DNA of 64,000 bases from Volvox africanus (GCA_030268105.1 BSDZ01000015.1:1949501-2013500), one strand, 5' to 3'; positions 13,301-25,858 are shown, counted from the stretch's first letter. Notes: generated by a model not told the origin, from the sequence alone. Made by a program: numbers and translations.

Positions 13301-16300
13301 AAATCTCCTCTCTTTTCCCTCGTAACTCTTTTTATTTATTTTATAGTGGCTCCAAGTCAAAACTCCAAGTGGCAGAGGCACGAGCCCCTGACGTGGCCAT
13401 TTTTGGCCCTTGGCCGTACTTCTCTCGATTGCGCAACCCAATCTCATTCTAAACACGAGAACCCCACTTCCCTACGCCAACTACAACCCTGACTGTCCAT
13501 CGCATGAATGGTCTGGACGCTCACATTTTGGAAGCTGTTGGAAATTGTGCCACTCGCCCATGTTGATCGCCACCACTACCAGCACCGCCGACAACGCTGG
13601 CAAGGGAATGTACTCGGCATACGGCGCCGCCGCTAGAATTACTGCCGCTACTGTGGCCGCGTGCACCAGCCCCGAAACCGGCGAGCGGCCACCGGCACGG
13701 ATGTTTGCGGCCGTGCGCGCCAGGGCGCCAGTGGCAGGCAGACACCCGAACGCTGCGCAGCCCACGTTGGCAATACCCTGCGCCCAACGCGTCCAAACGG
13801 TCGCGGCTGGAATGAAGAAGATATGTGTTATCCAGATATGGAGACCAGAGGAGCCGCCAGGCCTTTCCTCCAGATTAAACCGGTCATAAGGCCCCGATAC
13901 GCAGTCTCAACATCCCCAACAAATGTGCCACTTTAAAAAGTAATGTGCAGGGCGTCTAGGTCTTATAAGGACGTAACAGAGGCCCTGCAGCAAGCAGACT
14001 CGTTTGACTGGGTGAGGCTTATAGTGTAAATCTGCAGCAGTGCTACAAGGGTAGAAGAAGAAAGTAAGCTGGTTTCATATGTGGGCAATGTAAAGAGAGA
14101 AAGGGGGTCTCTCTTAACTGTTCCAGATCTTTTCCAATCCGCACCCGCACCTGCGAAATGAGTTCCGTGTTTGAGTCGTGCTTGTCCCCAATCATGGTGT
14201 CCGCCACTCGAGCGCACAACAGCGACTCGATGGCGGCAAGTGTGGCAATGGTGGCGGCGGGGTAAAGGAGGCCCAACACATCAGAGGGGCTGTTCGGAGG
14301 GCCCGTGGGGATGGAAATGGTTCAGGGACGCATAGACAGGGAAGATAATTCATCGGGTATATCGGTAATATCTAACTGAACGTTTTCATCATTTCATTCT
14401 TCAGCAGACTTGGATTAGGATTAGCAAGCAAGTAAACAAAACATTAACAAAGAATCAACTGCAATATGACTTAGTCGGGTTAGTAGACTTTTGAAAAAGC
14501 ACCTCAGGGAACAGTTTCATTTGGCCATCCACTTTGCTCCCCAGCTCCCCAGCTAATACCAGTACCTGAGCCCCTGTGGCCACTGCAAGGAGGGCAACGA
14601 GCGCGGGATGGCGCCAGCACCAAAGTGCGACCCGATGGTCTCAATGCCCAGCTCCCCACCCGGTTGCAGCAACTGCAGCAGCTGAAGACCCAGAGTGCCA
14701 GCAGCGATGGCCACAATTGGGGTGGGAACCACCTGCGGGAGGTGCGAGACGGAGAGAGCGGCTGTGGTGACTGACCGGTGCTCCAGGTCAGGAAACAGAA
14801 GACAAGGCTAAGCAAATCGTTTTTGCGGTTTCACCTATATATACACCTTCCGGGGGTCTTCTGGGGCTTCTGGATAAAATTTTGGCCGTTTGGCAGTTGC
14901 CTTTTCGGTTTAGGTAGCGTGAAGAGAAGATCGTATCTGGGATTTGCAGGCAGGTCCGCACCCCGCTTGCCCCTCCACGCACACCTACACAACACTTGAA
15001 CAACAACGTAGATACGCTCTGAGCCTTTACCAAAATCGACCAAAATACATGTATCATTGTGAATTTAGCTGTCAGCCATGTATTTGAGAAAGGCACCAAG
15101 GTACGCCATGCACACTCATGAGTGCATATGGACATAGACCCGCAAGACTCCAGAATGAGGTGTGAGACCAGACACTTAAGAGGAAATAACTGCGATGTGT
15201 CGGGATGGCGAGACAGCACCACAACCGCGATTGGGAAGGTGAGGACCGACGGGTAAGGGGCTGATTCCACAACTAGCAGTGGCAAGCCGCAGAAAGTGGG
15301 GGATAAGGGGGAACCGGGAGAGAACCCTGCAGATAAGGGTGTACCCCAGCGGGAATGTTAGGGTTAGGGCCGTACCTTCGCCCACTCCTTGGGCCATGCC
15401 TTGATGAGCACCAGGCAGCCCAGCGCCATCGCCACTGAGGGCACATTGGCTGCGTCCAGGTGGCTGCCTGCATTCATGCGTGGCAGCGCGCCGCAGCAGT
15501 CAGCAGGGGTTCAACAAGCGAGGGAGAGAGAGGAGGAATGACTCGCTGAAGTGGGACACCCCTGAGGACGGGCGCCGGAAGAAGGAAGAAACGGTATGTG
15601 ATGTGCTTGCTTGCGTTTCTGAGGAACAGGATCATGGCAAGAAGAGCGAAGGGAATGCGACCAGTAGCTACGGTCTTCGTAGGCAGCTAGGTGGCCGCAG
15701 CGCAGTGCAGCAGACCCTACGTCGCAGTGCAGCAGCCCCGAGCCATCCGAGCCTCTCCCAGCTCACCTAGGTACACCACCTTCTCTAGGAACTCGGTGGG
15801 CACCGGGACCCCCTCCGGCAGCCGCCCGGGGGCGCCCAGGCCCAAAAAGTCCTTAATCTGGGGAGAGAGAACAATTAACCGAATGACGTGAAGGAGCTGA
15901 CCGAGTAATGTGGCATTGGACTTGGGAATGTGTTGAGGAGAGAACGGACTACGGTCAACATCCGCCTGCTGTGTATACGTGCACCTTAATGCGCATGGGG
16001 GGGAGAGAGATAAAGCGATGAGGTGAACAAAAGGCATCAAGGACCCATCGAGGAACCCACAACAACTCGGAAGACGAAAGGTGTGCGTCACGGCAACGGG
16101 GGAACTGGTGGGCGGGCAGCTACCCAAGGAGGAGATGCCCATGCTGCGAGGACCACGCACCTGGGTTCCGAAGATGTAGGTGGCGATGCCTGCCGTGAAG
16201 CCGGTTACCACGGGCTTGGGTACGTACCTGCAGAGGGGGTCAAGGGCGGGGCAGATCCTCACAAACACCGCAGCTAACTCAGATATGGTCGTAAGAGAGC

Positions 16301-19300
16301 TCGGTACATTCAAAACTTTCAAACTACCGAGCCTGTACTTCCAAGTGCGGTACATTCCCTATGTTTTTTAGTCTTGGGCCGTTCCGCAAACCCAACGCAC
16401 GCGGGGTTTCCACGGTGCACGTGACAGCACGGCGCCTGGTCATGCCACTGTCATCCATGCATCTTCGTTGGCGTTGGCGTTGGCGCCGTCCGTTCGTCTG
16501 AGGTTTCCCACCTCATTTCAAAGCACCCAACAGAACAGACCCGCCCCCGAGGCACCGCATGCTAACATCAAATTCCTTCGCCATTGCCTCCCAGGTTGTC
16601 CGAGCCCGTCCCGGTGGCTGTAGTTTGCCGGTTTCGCCGGACAGCACAGTGTAGAGTGGACAGGGACAGAGGGAATCTCGCTGTGCTGCACTCGTGTCCA
16701 GGCGCGGAACCGGGGCTCCTGTGCTCGGGTTCGTTGTTTATCAAGCGCATCTACATACCTGATGATCCCGCCCATACCGGTAGCGCCCATGGCAATCAGC
16801 ATCAATCCCGCCAGGCCCGTGCACGCCACCAGGCCCACGGCGCCGTGCGCGTGCGCCACCCCCGCCACGATGGGAATGAAGGCGGCGGTTGGGCCCACTA
16901 CCGTCACCCGCGAGCCGGACAGTGCAGAGGCCAGGAAGCCGCCCACCACCACCGTGTACAAACTACATCACACACAACGGGCGCGGAGATTGGAGATGGA
17001 GGCGTGAAGAGGGAGGGTGTTAGAAAGAAAAGCGCCCCGCCCTCGGCGGTATTAATACTTTCTTGTTCCTTCTAATTCTCTTTTTTATACATACATGTAT
17101 AAGAATCATCTCAACAGAGGGAATGCCGGGGATGGATAGAGTGTAAATGCAATATGACAGCAGGAAGAGGGGACGGGGGAGGGAAATGGAGTGTGACGGA
17201 ATCACCAAGGGAAGGCTTGTAGATGAATGGGAGAAGGAAAAGATGGGAGCGGATTGGGGCTGAGGCTTCGAATTTCGAGCACCTTGAAAGATGATTTGGG
17301 AGAAGGTCGGGCGGACAAAACAAAACAGCAAAGCACGATAAAAAAATACGGCCTCCTTTCAAATAAGGTAAGACGGTAAGATACGTGACGCACTCTCTCA
17401 CCATTAAATACACACACACATCTTCCAACACCGATAAGCACGCAGCGGAATTTAGACGTTACGCATGTATTAAAAATGGATGCGCAGGCATGTTGCTTGG
17501 CTGGCTGGCTCACCCATTGGCGGGTGTGCTGTCGGAGGCGATGCCCAGGGCCATGCCCAGCGCCAGGGCAATCACTCCCACGACAAGTCCTGCCAGCACA
17601 TCGCGCCGGAGGTCGTCGGCAGTGTAGCCTGGACAAACAATCAGAAGCGAAAGTGACACGGGGAAAGAGCGGCGTTCTGCATTTGCGTACGTATGTTGTG
17701 TTTGACTTATATGTAAATGGGGGATGTGATGGGAAAAGAGGAGAGGCTGTATGATGTGGTACAGCGCATTCCCGCATTCAGGTAGGAGTTACATTACGGA
17801 TTTCAGCTTCCTAAGACGCGCATCGCTGTCTCTTCATCCTCTTCGCCACTTGCCCTGCTTGAGCACCTCCAGCAGTTTGGGCTTAAAGGGCACTCGGAGC
17901 AGCATCCCCATCAGGCCCCGCGACTCGGCAGAGTCCAAAAACACCTCCTCGACGCCGCGCCGCGCCCCGCCGGCGCTACCCTGCCTAGCCTCCTTGTCGT
18001 ACAAATCGCCGTAGTAGTCCTCCTGATCATCTGCGGAACTGTCCTCGCCGAACGATCCGGCGGCTTCGGTGTCCAGACCAGCGGCCTTTGGGAGAGGGGA
18101 TGGGACCAGTGGGAACGACGCTGGTGATGGTTGCGGTCATATGTTTGTATGTGTCTGCGTGTCTAAATAGTGGAATTGCGTCGTCAAGTCCAAAGGGGCG
18201 GCTGGGTATGAGCTTCATCCGCCAGGTCCTGCTGGGGAGCCAGCCACCCCATCTTGTCCTGCCCTCTCCTGCCCTCCCTTCCCCTCCCCTGCCCCCATCC
18301 TGGGTTTGGCGCCCATTCGGAAGGAAAGCTCGGCCGAGAGACCCTCTTAACACAATCTGGAGGTGCTAAAGAGATACCCCTTCCTAACGGGTGTCCAAAC
18401 ATAATGCCACTGACAGCATCCTCACGCAGGCTGTCGGGATCCCTACTCAAGTTAGTTTAATTTGGATACCCCCGGGATTAACCCCCCCCCCGACGACCCT
18501 TTCCCTGGTCCTGTCTGCCCGCGGCATACTTCCCTCGCTCCCTCGCTCCCCTCGTTTGACAGCCCCGGTCCTGGGACCCACCTGCCAGCTCCTGAAGCCG
18601 CCCTCCACCATATAGATATCGTGACGGTCGCTGAGGGAGGAAATGGCCTTGGCGGCTCGACGACACGTCTCACTGCCACGACTGCGAAGTGGATAAGGTT
18701 AGCGGAGGGGAAGAGTGTGTGATGAGTGTACACACACATATATAATATAAAAGGATGACAGCGGTTGGGATTGGGGAACAGGAAGGGTAACGTTAAAACT
18801 ATATTAAATAACCATTAAACTATATTAATTAGGCCGGATCAACAAAAAATGCACTGGAACCGATCACAGAAACCCAGCGGAGAGTCAGAGGCGGGGACGG
18901 GGCCAAATGTTTTGAGGGGCCGGTGAACCGCCCCCTGCATGGAGCGTGAGGGCGGAATGCATGGGACTGCTGCTGCTGTCGCCCTTGCTGCGCGGTGCAG
19001 TTGCGTTGGTCTCGAGTGTGTATGTGTGTATATGTATCTGTATGTATGTGTTGGGGTGCCCCCGGGTAAGATCAAAATCGGAACCGTTGCACAGGTGTCC
19101 CTTCGCGCTTAACGCCGTCCCACCAGGCGAGGACGCTCACAGCCGGGGAACCATCAACCCCTCCTTTCCCCGCCGGCATAGGGACGTAGGAGACTCTGTC
19201 CAACCCGGTAATTGCTTAATTACATACTTGTATTGTAAACCATTGTTAGGAACGGTAATTTGTGCTTTCATGGTTCTACCTCACGAAGACAGCCCAGCTC

Positions 19301-20631
19301 TTTAACGCCATCACTACCCGTCCTGGCTACTGGGGACCGTCATCCTGAATGAGAAGATGCCCACCCTCCGCTATCTCACTGCTGTTTAATACTCTCTTCA
19401 AATACCTTTCCAAATCCTAATAATATAGAATTTCCCCCCTGCCCCAGCACCCGTAGTCTCATAACCACCAACACCCTTTTTCAGTCCTTACGAGCTGAGC
19501 ACGATGAATGTGGTTTCTTGGTCAACCCCGGTTGCGAACAGGATGTCGTCCAGAAAGGAGGGGCTGGGTTGCAGCTTGCCGCCATGAAGCTGTAGCAAAA
19601 TACCAACGAAGCGGTAGCAGCAGCAGCAGCAGCAGCAATCAGGTAATCAGGAATAGAGAAAATGGGGCACCTGGGTTCTATGTTCGTTAGACCCCTTACC
19701 TCGTTGAAAGGTGCGTGGATGACTTTAGCCTTGCGGGCATTGCGTTTGAGCGGCAGGCCTTCAATCTTCACCTCCAGCTGTACGGGGATGAGGTTAACAC
19801 CGAGTGCGGGTTGCAGTATTAAAGCTTAGTGCCGCCAGGTCAACATTTATGGAAATCCGAAAAATCACCAGCATGATGTGTGGAATGAAACGTCGAAGGT
19901 TACAGGTGTTACAGGAGTATCCTAGAACTCGTTGGCAGTGTTTTTCACCTATCCCACTGTGCGCTTGCAGCTCGTTGCAGCTCGCGGTGTCCGCAGTACC
20001 CACTAACGGTATTCGGTATCCGCGAAGGGCGCACACCATTAACTACTATGGTCGCTCCTCCCGGACCCTCTGAGCCCTCTAACACATCAGGCAGATAACA
20101 CTTACCCTGGAGCGTACGTCTACCAGCTTGACGTTGCCGCCGGTCTTCAGCAGCACCAGCGCATCACCGGGACGCACACTCTGGACCCTGAGAGGGGAAA
20201 TGTTCAAGACCCAAATGAATGAATGGTGACAGGCCCTGTGTGTGGTCACAACTTGAAAGAGAGAGAGAGAGAAAGAGCTGTTGAACTGGAGCTTCAATCG
20301 GAACGCAGCTGCTTACGGTGGAGAGATAGGAAAGGTGACGGAGTTATTGGCGGCGGGCGATAGGTGGCTGTGCGCGTCGAGGGACGCGGCAATGAGGCTG
20401 GGGTGACTGGAGTGGTGGCCGTATGTATCAGGAATCAGTAAGGAATATGTGTAAGGAATTAGTACAATTCACATTTTATTCCCCTTACCACCCTCTTGGG
20501 CACATTCCCAGCTATAATGGAGTAATAAATGCCTTCCGGATCGTACGAGAGACGCTCTTGCCTCACCTGCCCTGCCGTACAGCTCCGAGCGCCACGGGCA
20601 CCGACAAAGCAAGCGCCGCCGAGCCCGCCAT
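10386..20631 (-). CDS. Rhodanese-like domain fused to SulP/SLC26 anion transporter with STAS domain
   Basis: Twenty-one exons (minus order): 20631-20567, 20397-20317, 20187-20106, 19777-19700, 19589-19492, 18681-18582, 18085-17854, 17628-17514, 16962-16759, 16227-16161, 15857-15767, 15467-15376, 14732-14566, 14289-14151, 13777-13525, 13121-13066, 12664-12608, 12208-11933, 11714-11622, 11326-11162, 10847-10386. All phases agree; about 990 residues. Residues about 50-173 are rhodanese-like, ending GGFRSWQ|AAGL across the exon 6/7 junction. The catalytic loop reads VLSSRGSE, with Ser134 where the active Cys should be, so sulfurtransferase activity is unlikely. An acidic linker leads into a bacterial-type SulP core (GPTAAF about 305; LPATGALARTAAN about 551), then a STAS domain (about 748-860, SVVDVSGLELL). 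Exon 7 uses a GC donor. SulP proteins move sulfate, bicarbonate or dicarboxylates; the substrate here is unknown. The start (ATG at 20631) is tentative; upstream exons are possible. Confidence 0.85.
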
Positions 20632-23600
20632 GATCCAGGTCTCTGTGTCACCACGAGAAGGGCATTTTCACGTCTTAGGCGAGCATGGGTACCCAAGGGC
20701 ACTCCTTGCCATCGTAATAGCATTTTCAATCTTTCAGATTACTATTTTTGCATTTGGTGTGTCACTGTGTGAGCAGTCAAGAACATGTCATCAACCAGGA
20801 GAGTAAGGAAAGGACATCCCCCGGCAGCACAGCTGGGTAAGGAGATGAAACAGCGGAAGTTCGCTACATATGCATGCAGAAAATAGGAAAGAGTCCTAGT
20901 AGAAAGTGGCCGCTGCGTAGCCCTGTGGACAGCTCCGATTAGCAAAAAAACACAGCGTGGGGAAAGGTAGGCAGACAGGCAGAAGGACAGGCAAACCGCG
21001 CTGTCATAGGCCGCCGCTGTACTATATAGCTTCATGAATGACTCCAAATGAATCTTAGTGTGATGCTTAGCGCTCGAGGCCGTCTTAGGTCGGCGGGCGA
21101 AAACCAACCTGCCTCATGCAAGTAAACGATACGAACCATGCCGTAGTGAGAAACCTAACAGACAGCGGTCCGCAGCGTAACACATTAAGGGAACACAAAC
21201 TGGGCGTGTGGGTGTGGTGAGTTGTCACCATGGTGCACGTGTGGAGTGTTCGTATGATCGTATCGGAAAGCCTTGAACCATGCGATGTGAAGACAGATGA
21301 ACGGGGCTCAATCGCGGCATTGGAATGGCTTAGGGCTTCTTCTGTACCAAAAGTTATAACCAATGCTGCTAAAACAGTGGATATAATGGTTTGCGACTTG
21401 CGTGAGGCACGGAGAACTAAGCGACAGTGGTGGGACCGTTCGTGCCGTGCCTACCCGAAACGTGAATTAAGCCCCCAACTGCCTGGGCCGCCTGCATAGC
21501 TTGAGCACGAATCTTCATAGGCCTTCGGCTGCAAATTTAGAAGCAGTCGGTGAACAATAGGGCAACATAAAGTCGTCAAGGTCAATCAGGTTGACCGCAA
21601 GAAGGACTGCATTCCCCGAAAATTCCAAGGTAGAGATACAAAGCACTGATTGCATATGGGTAGTTGGCGCCTTGGCGAAAAGCGGCCTGGTTTAGCATGT
21701 TGAGATGTCGACAAGGGACACCCATCTCACCATATACCGCTCAATGGGCCAAGATGCGGCTCCGTACAGCTGCGAGGCCGACCAGGTAACACAATTGTCG
21801 GAACCGGCGCGTGCTGTTTGACATATTTCAGTCCGACAGTTGGCGTCAAGCGGATGGTTCGGCAATTCATTTCTTCAGTCACCCGACAAACAAGGAAGTG
21901 ATCGCTGAAGAATATGAGGGCAAGACAGTATAATCAAAAGATGATGTAGCACAATGAAAGAAAGCAAACGTGCAGTTCGGGCTTGCTTTTGCGTGATAAA
22001 TATCTACGGATTAAGGGATCACGAAAACTACTTGTATGCTCTTGGAATAAAATTTTATATGCTGAGTTGGTTGATTTTTACCATCTTCACGCAAATGCCG
22101 CCAGCGCCGGGACGTACCGGCACGCCGTACGACCCTGCATCTATACGCTCGTGCTCCAATGGAAATTTTGGGTAAGACCGTTAAATGTTTTAGAGACCTG
22201 AAACATGGATTTGCAAAGCAGGTGACGAAACCCTAGCCGTAAGCAAGTTAACGCTTGCTGCAACGGATTATCGCAAGATGTACTCTTAAAGAATTACTTA
22301 TGCACTTTACAACTGTTTACTATGCTATTATTACTCTGCACATTCAGTAGGATCACGGAGACTATGCTAAGGCGTTTTGGAGCTGTTAGAACCACCGTTA
22401 AACTTCAGAGCCACCACGCGTGAAGCATTGAAATAAACTTATTTTACTTGTTAACGGTTGATTCGATATAAATGCACAAGAAGGGAGGCTCGCCTTTACA
22501 ACACCCCTTGCATGAGTTAAGCACGACAACTTGCATGACGATGCACACTACATTATAGACAGGTCTTAACTTGGGCAAGGACCAAATAAGCAGCGATTGC
22601 CGCTTTTCCCAAGACATGGGAATTTCAGGACGGCCCCGACCATCAGCTGCATGACAAGTACTTCGTATAACAGATTGTGAGCCACTTGAGACACCTGGAA
22701 CGCTGCTGAAGGACATAACGTCAAGACCGAGTAAAGCTGAAACTGGAAAGGCCAGTCTAGCCTAGGCCCAAGTCGTCCTGCTATCAGGCCAGTCCAAGGT
22801 CTAATCCAGTCGAAATCCAGTTCCATTCAAAGTAGAGTCAAAGCCAAATCATGTCCAAGGTCCATCCTTGTCATGAGAAGGGCAAACATCACAATTCACC
22901 ATCACCGAGGATCCATAGCCCAAATGATGTGCGACCGAAATAACAGTCTCTTAGGGCCACTAAACCGCACCTTGTGCAATAATAGTTGCCATCCGTCGCT
23001 ATCATACCGCAAACTTTGCGCATTTTGCGCCCAGGCGCGTTCCCCATTATCTATAACCAGTTAACTTAGCCTGCCCAATGAGAAGCCAATGTCTACGACA
23101 TTCAGCAGCCGCAGCACTCCGGCATGTCATAACGGATCGTATGGTATGTAGGTTCCTTCCGTGGAAAACGAATAACCCCTCTCCAATTTATGCCGCCGTA
23201 CACAGTATACACACCATCTACATGCCGTAGCTCTCAGTCTCACTGTACCAGTTGCCACACAGAACACCGAAAGGAACCTATATACAGTATTGCCCAACAG
23301 CTCACCCTGCATCGTTATACACATATACATACATCCAGCTTAAACTTTTTGGCAACCTCCCAGCCTCATGAATGCCTATGCTCTTTTTTCGCGTGCTCCC
23401 CCATGCACCAAACATGCCGCCCGCCTCCTGATCGCGCGCTTTTGCCGTGAAAAGGCTTCATCCTCCCCTTCATTGTCTATAATCGCACACAGAGTTCTAA
23501 TACGCACGCACTGTCAGGAACAACCGTTACATGTCCGAATGAGAAGAACATCGTAGCCTGACAGCGGGACACACCATCCAATGGAAACGATCCATAAGCC

Positions 23601-24466
23601 CCAATACTCCTGCCATTGAGGCAGACCTCCTCGCGAGCCCCTCCTGGCAAAAGAAAGCCTTAAATACCCGCCATCCCGCCCGTAGCATCATCATCAGCAA
23701 CATATCAGTAGCAGCATTAGCGAGCGCATCCAACATAAAACTCGGCAGCGTGCAGTATATGTGCATGTGCAGTTTATATACACATACACACATATATACG
23801 TATACACAATACATATATATGGCTCGGTGGTACGGGTTCCTGGGTGCTTGTCCTTGCAGGGCAAGTCGCCACAGCCTAACACCCTTTCACGGATACACCT
23901 ATACCTCACGTGCATACATGTACACACAAAGAAACGTGATCCTCCTCCCGTCCCACCCGTCCAGTCCCACCCGTGTTTTGCAAAAAGCTAACTTGAGGAA
24001 GCACATACAAACGTCCTGACGTATCGTCGTACGCTATATGATTGGCACCCGGCTGGGTCGGAAGGGAATAGCAAACCGGCTGGCTTAGAAGCCAGACTGG
24101 GATGATGATCCAAAGTAGTGTCGAACACAATAGTGCCGTGCACCAACTTCAACAACAAGTTACCCACCGTAGCCTTTGCCAGGGGTGTACAGCGAGCTGG
24201 ACGTCTGGCGAGTCTTCAAGGCCTCCGCAGCCTGGAGGGGAATGCGGGAAGGGAAATCAGTCGCGGGTTGACGAGACCGCAGCAGGCTGAATGGGCCTAA
24301 CAAGCCGCAGAATGATTAATCGAAATGATGCGACGTGATGCCATTCATGAATGTGACGCGCTACCAGAAGCTGGATTGTGCTTGCTACAACGTGGGGAGG
24401 AATGTACAAGTCCTGACTAAGCCATGTAAACCACACCCTTCCCTTTGCACATGTGTGTACACACAC
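20632..24466. other. Intergenic stretch, no recognisable gene
   Basis: No conserved domain or phase-consistent exon chain was found. The first few hundred bases probably hold the promoter and 5' UTR, possibly also an upstream exon, of the SulP fusion gene. Around 22740-22865 short CCAGTC/CCAAG-like words recur imperfectly. Around 23755-23820 there is a degenerate CATA/TACA tract. Confidence 0.45.
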
Positions 24467-24736
24467 CTTCCTTGTTTTGATGAAATGCGTTTCAATGTTG
24501 CGCTGCGCCAGCAAGGTCGCTGTTGGCACCGTTTTCTTCGGTGGCGGGTCGTTGTAGTCCGGTCGCACCTCCATCCCCTTCAGATGATTCTTTTTGGGGA
24601 AACTATCCACAGGAAACTGCCTCATCATCAAACGAGCTTGCGGCTCGTCGCGCAACGGCAGCATCTCTAGCTTCGATGTAAAGGCGAGGTCTATCCCGGT
24701 TAGGATTTGACCATGCACTATAAAATACTTCACAGG
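24467..24736 (-). CDS. Orphan candidate exon, function unknown
   Basis: A 270-bp open segment (90 codons, phase 0 at both ends) is bounded on the minus strand by TTGCAG before it and AAG|GTGTGT after it. It encodes a basic, Pro/Lys-containing peptide with LPLRDEPQARLMMRQFPVD and PDYNDPPPKKTVPTA. No family was recognised, and no neighbouring exons were joined with confidence. A second frame is open over part of the same stretch, which weakens the case. Confidence 0.3.
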
Positions 24737-25090
24737 CTGCAATCTCAGAATGTGGGTCTTCCACAAATATAGCGCTGCTAGAAGACGCGGCCCACCAGAC
24801 AGCAAGAAGCTTATATATTAGGCTTACCACTGTGAAAGTTTACCTTTGTCAACCGAAAAACTTTAATAAAGTTTTTAGAGCTTACCGATTTTCACCATGG
24901 CAGAAGATTTGAAGGTTCGTCCAAATAGTGTACGGCAGGTTCGCCGAAACCGAAGGCTCTTTCAATTTCGTTCCGCCCTCCCTATTATCATTGGTATATT
25001 TAATTATTGGTCTGCACGTGAAGCGCTTTGTACATCTGCTACAGCTCATACTAGTTTTCTTCAGATCTTCATATTTCAAGCTTTGTTCCG

Positions 25091-25858
25091 ATGGCCACTC
25101 GTCAGCGTCTTGCACGTGGGATTTGCTGCTTTTTCGCGCAGCAACAATCGATTGCCTTAACGGTCCAGCATGCGACCGGTGCTATGATATCGGCGGCGCA
25201 GCAGTCGGCGCTCGCGGCGCATCATCACCAAGCCGCACCGCTTCTTCTTCGCACAGCCGTGGCTGCCTTTTCCCGTTCCCTTACTACGGGCGCACCATCT
25301 TACAACAGCAGTCTTAGCAGCTTGCTGCGCGAGGAAGTTGATTATGAGAAGAAGAACTACGTGCGTCCAGACCAAGTGTCGGGCGGCCCCCCCGCGCCCT
25401 TCAAGCTTACGGAGTCTCCCGGTGATACCTTGCTGTCTCTCTCCCGCACTTACAAGAATGAGGAGATCTCCATTGATTTGCACGTGAACAATCAGCCCTC
25501 GCCGCCATACGAGGGCGAGGAGGGTGTCGACGAGGAGGGCATCACGACCGTCGCCTTCAACGTCTCCGTCCTTAAAGACGGCAAGATGCTGGTCTTCGAG
25601 TGTGAAAGCGATGGCAGCTCTGTCAACATTAATCACGTCTCCCTGGAGCCCAAGGAGGGGCTGACGTCCGAGTCCATGTACTCAGGACCAGTGTTTGACG
25701 AGTTGGATGACAGTCTCCAGCGCAATTTCTCCACTTTCCTGGAGGAACGGGGCATTACGGCAGAGCTGGGCGAGTACCTCCGCTTCTTAATCTACGATAA
25801 GGAACAGCGGGAGTATCAGACCTGGTTATCGGAGGTGGAGAAGTTCGTGACCAAGTAA
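25091..25858 (+). CDS. MAM33-like: Mitochondrial p32/gC1qBP family protein (MAM33-like)
   Basis: A complete 255-residue single-exon frame runs from ATG at 25091 to TAA at 25856-25858. The first 75 or so residues are rich in Arg, Ala, Gln, His and Ser with almost no acidic residues, as in a mitochondrial targeting peptide. Then come the family features: an N-terminal helix segment (SSLLREEVDYEKKN), beta strands with an acidic loop (YEGEEGVDEEG), the VFECESDG strand, and C-terminal helices with FDELDDSLQRNF, FLEERGI and LRFLIYDKEQREYQTWL. Family members form acidic doughnut-shaped trimers in the mitochondrial matrix and act in mitochondrial translation and ribosome maintenance. Length matches the family. 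Lack of introns is odd among the intron-rich neighbours; a retrocopy is possible, but there is no A-tract after the stop and the frame is intact. Confidence 0.93.
   Translation: MATRQRLARGICCFFAQQQSIALTVQHATGAMISAAQQSALAAHHHQAAPLLLRTAVAAFSRSLTTGAPSYNSSLSSLLREEVDYEKKNYVRPDQVSGGPPAPFKLTESPGDTLLSLSRTYKNEEISIDLHVNNQPSPPYEGEEGVDEEGITTVAFNVSVLKDGKMLVFECESDGSSVNINHVSLEPKEGLTSESMYSGPVFDELDDSLQRNFSTFLEERGITAELGEYLRFLIYDKEQREYQTWLSEVEKFVTK

Noticed and set aside
18086..18581. Boundary between separate rhodanese and SulP genes
   Set aside because: The frame upstream of 18085 has no ATG before an in-frame stop, exon 6 ends and exon 7 begins in phase 0, and the joined residues complete the rhodanese domain end. 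One gene explains the data better than two.
25157..25636. 159-codon antisense frame
   Set aside because: It lies wholly opposite the MAM33-like coding region and has no domain of its own.
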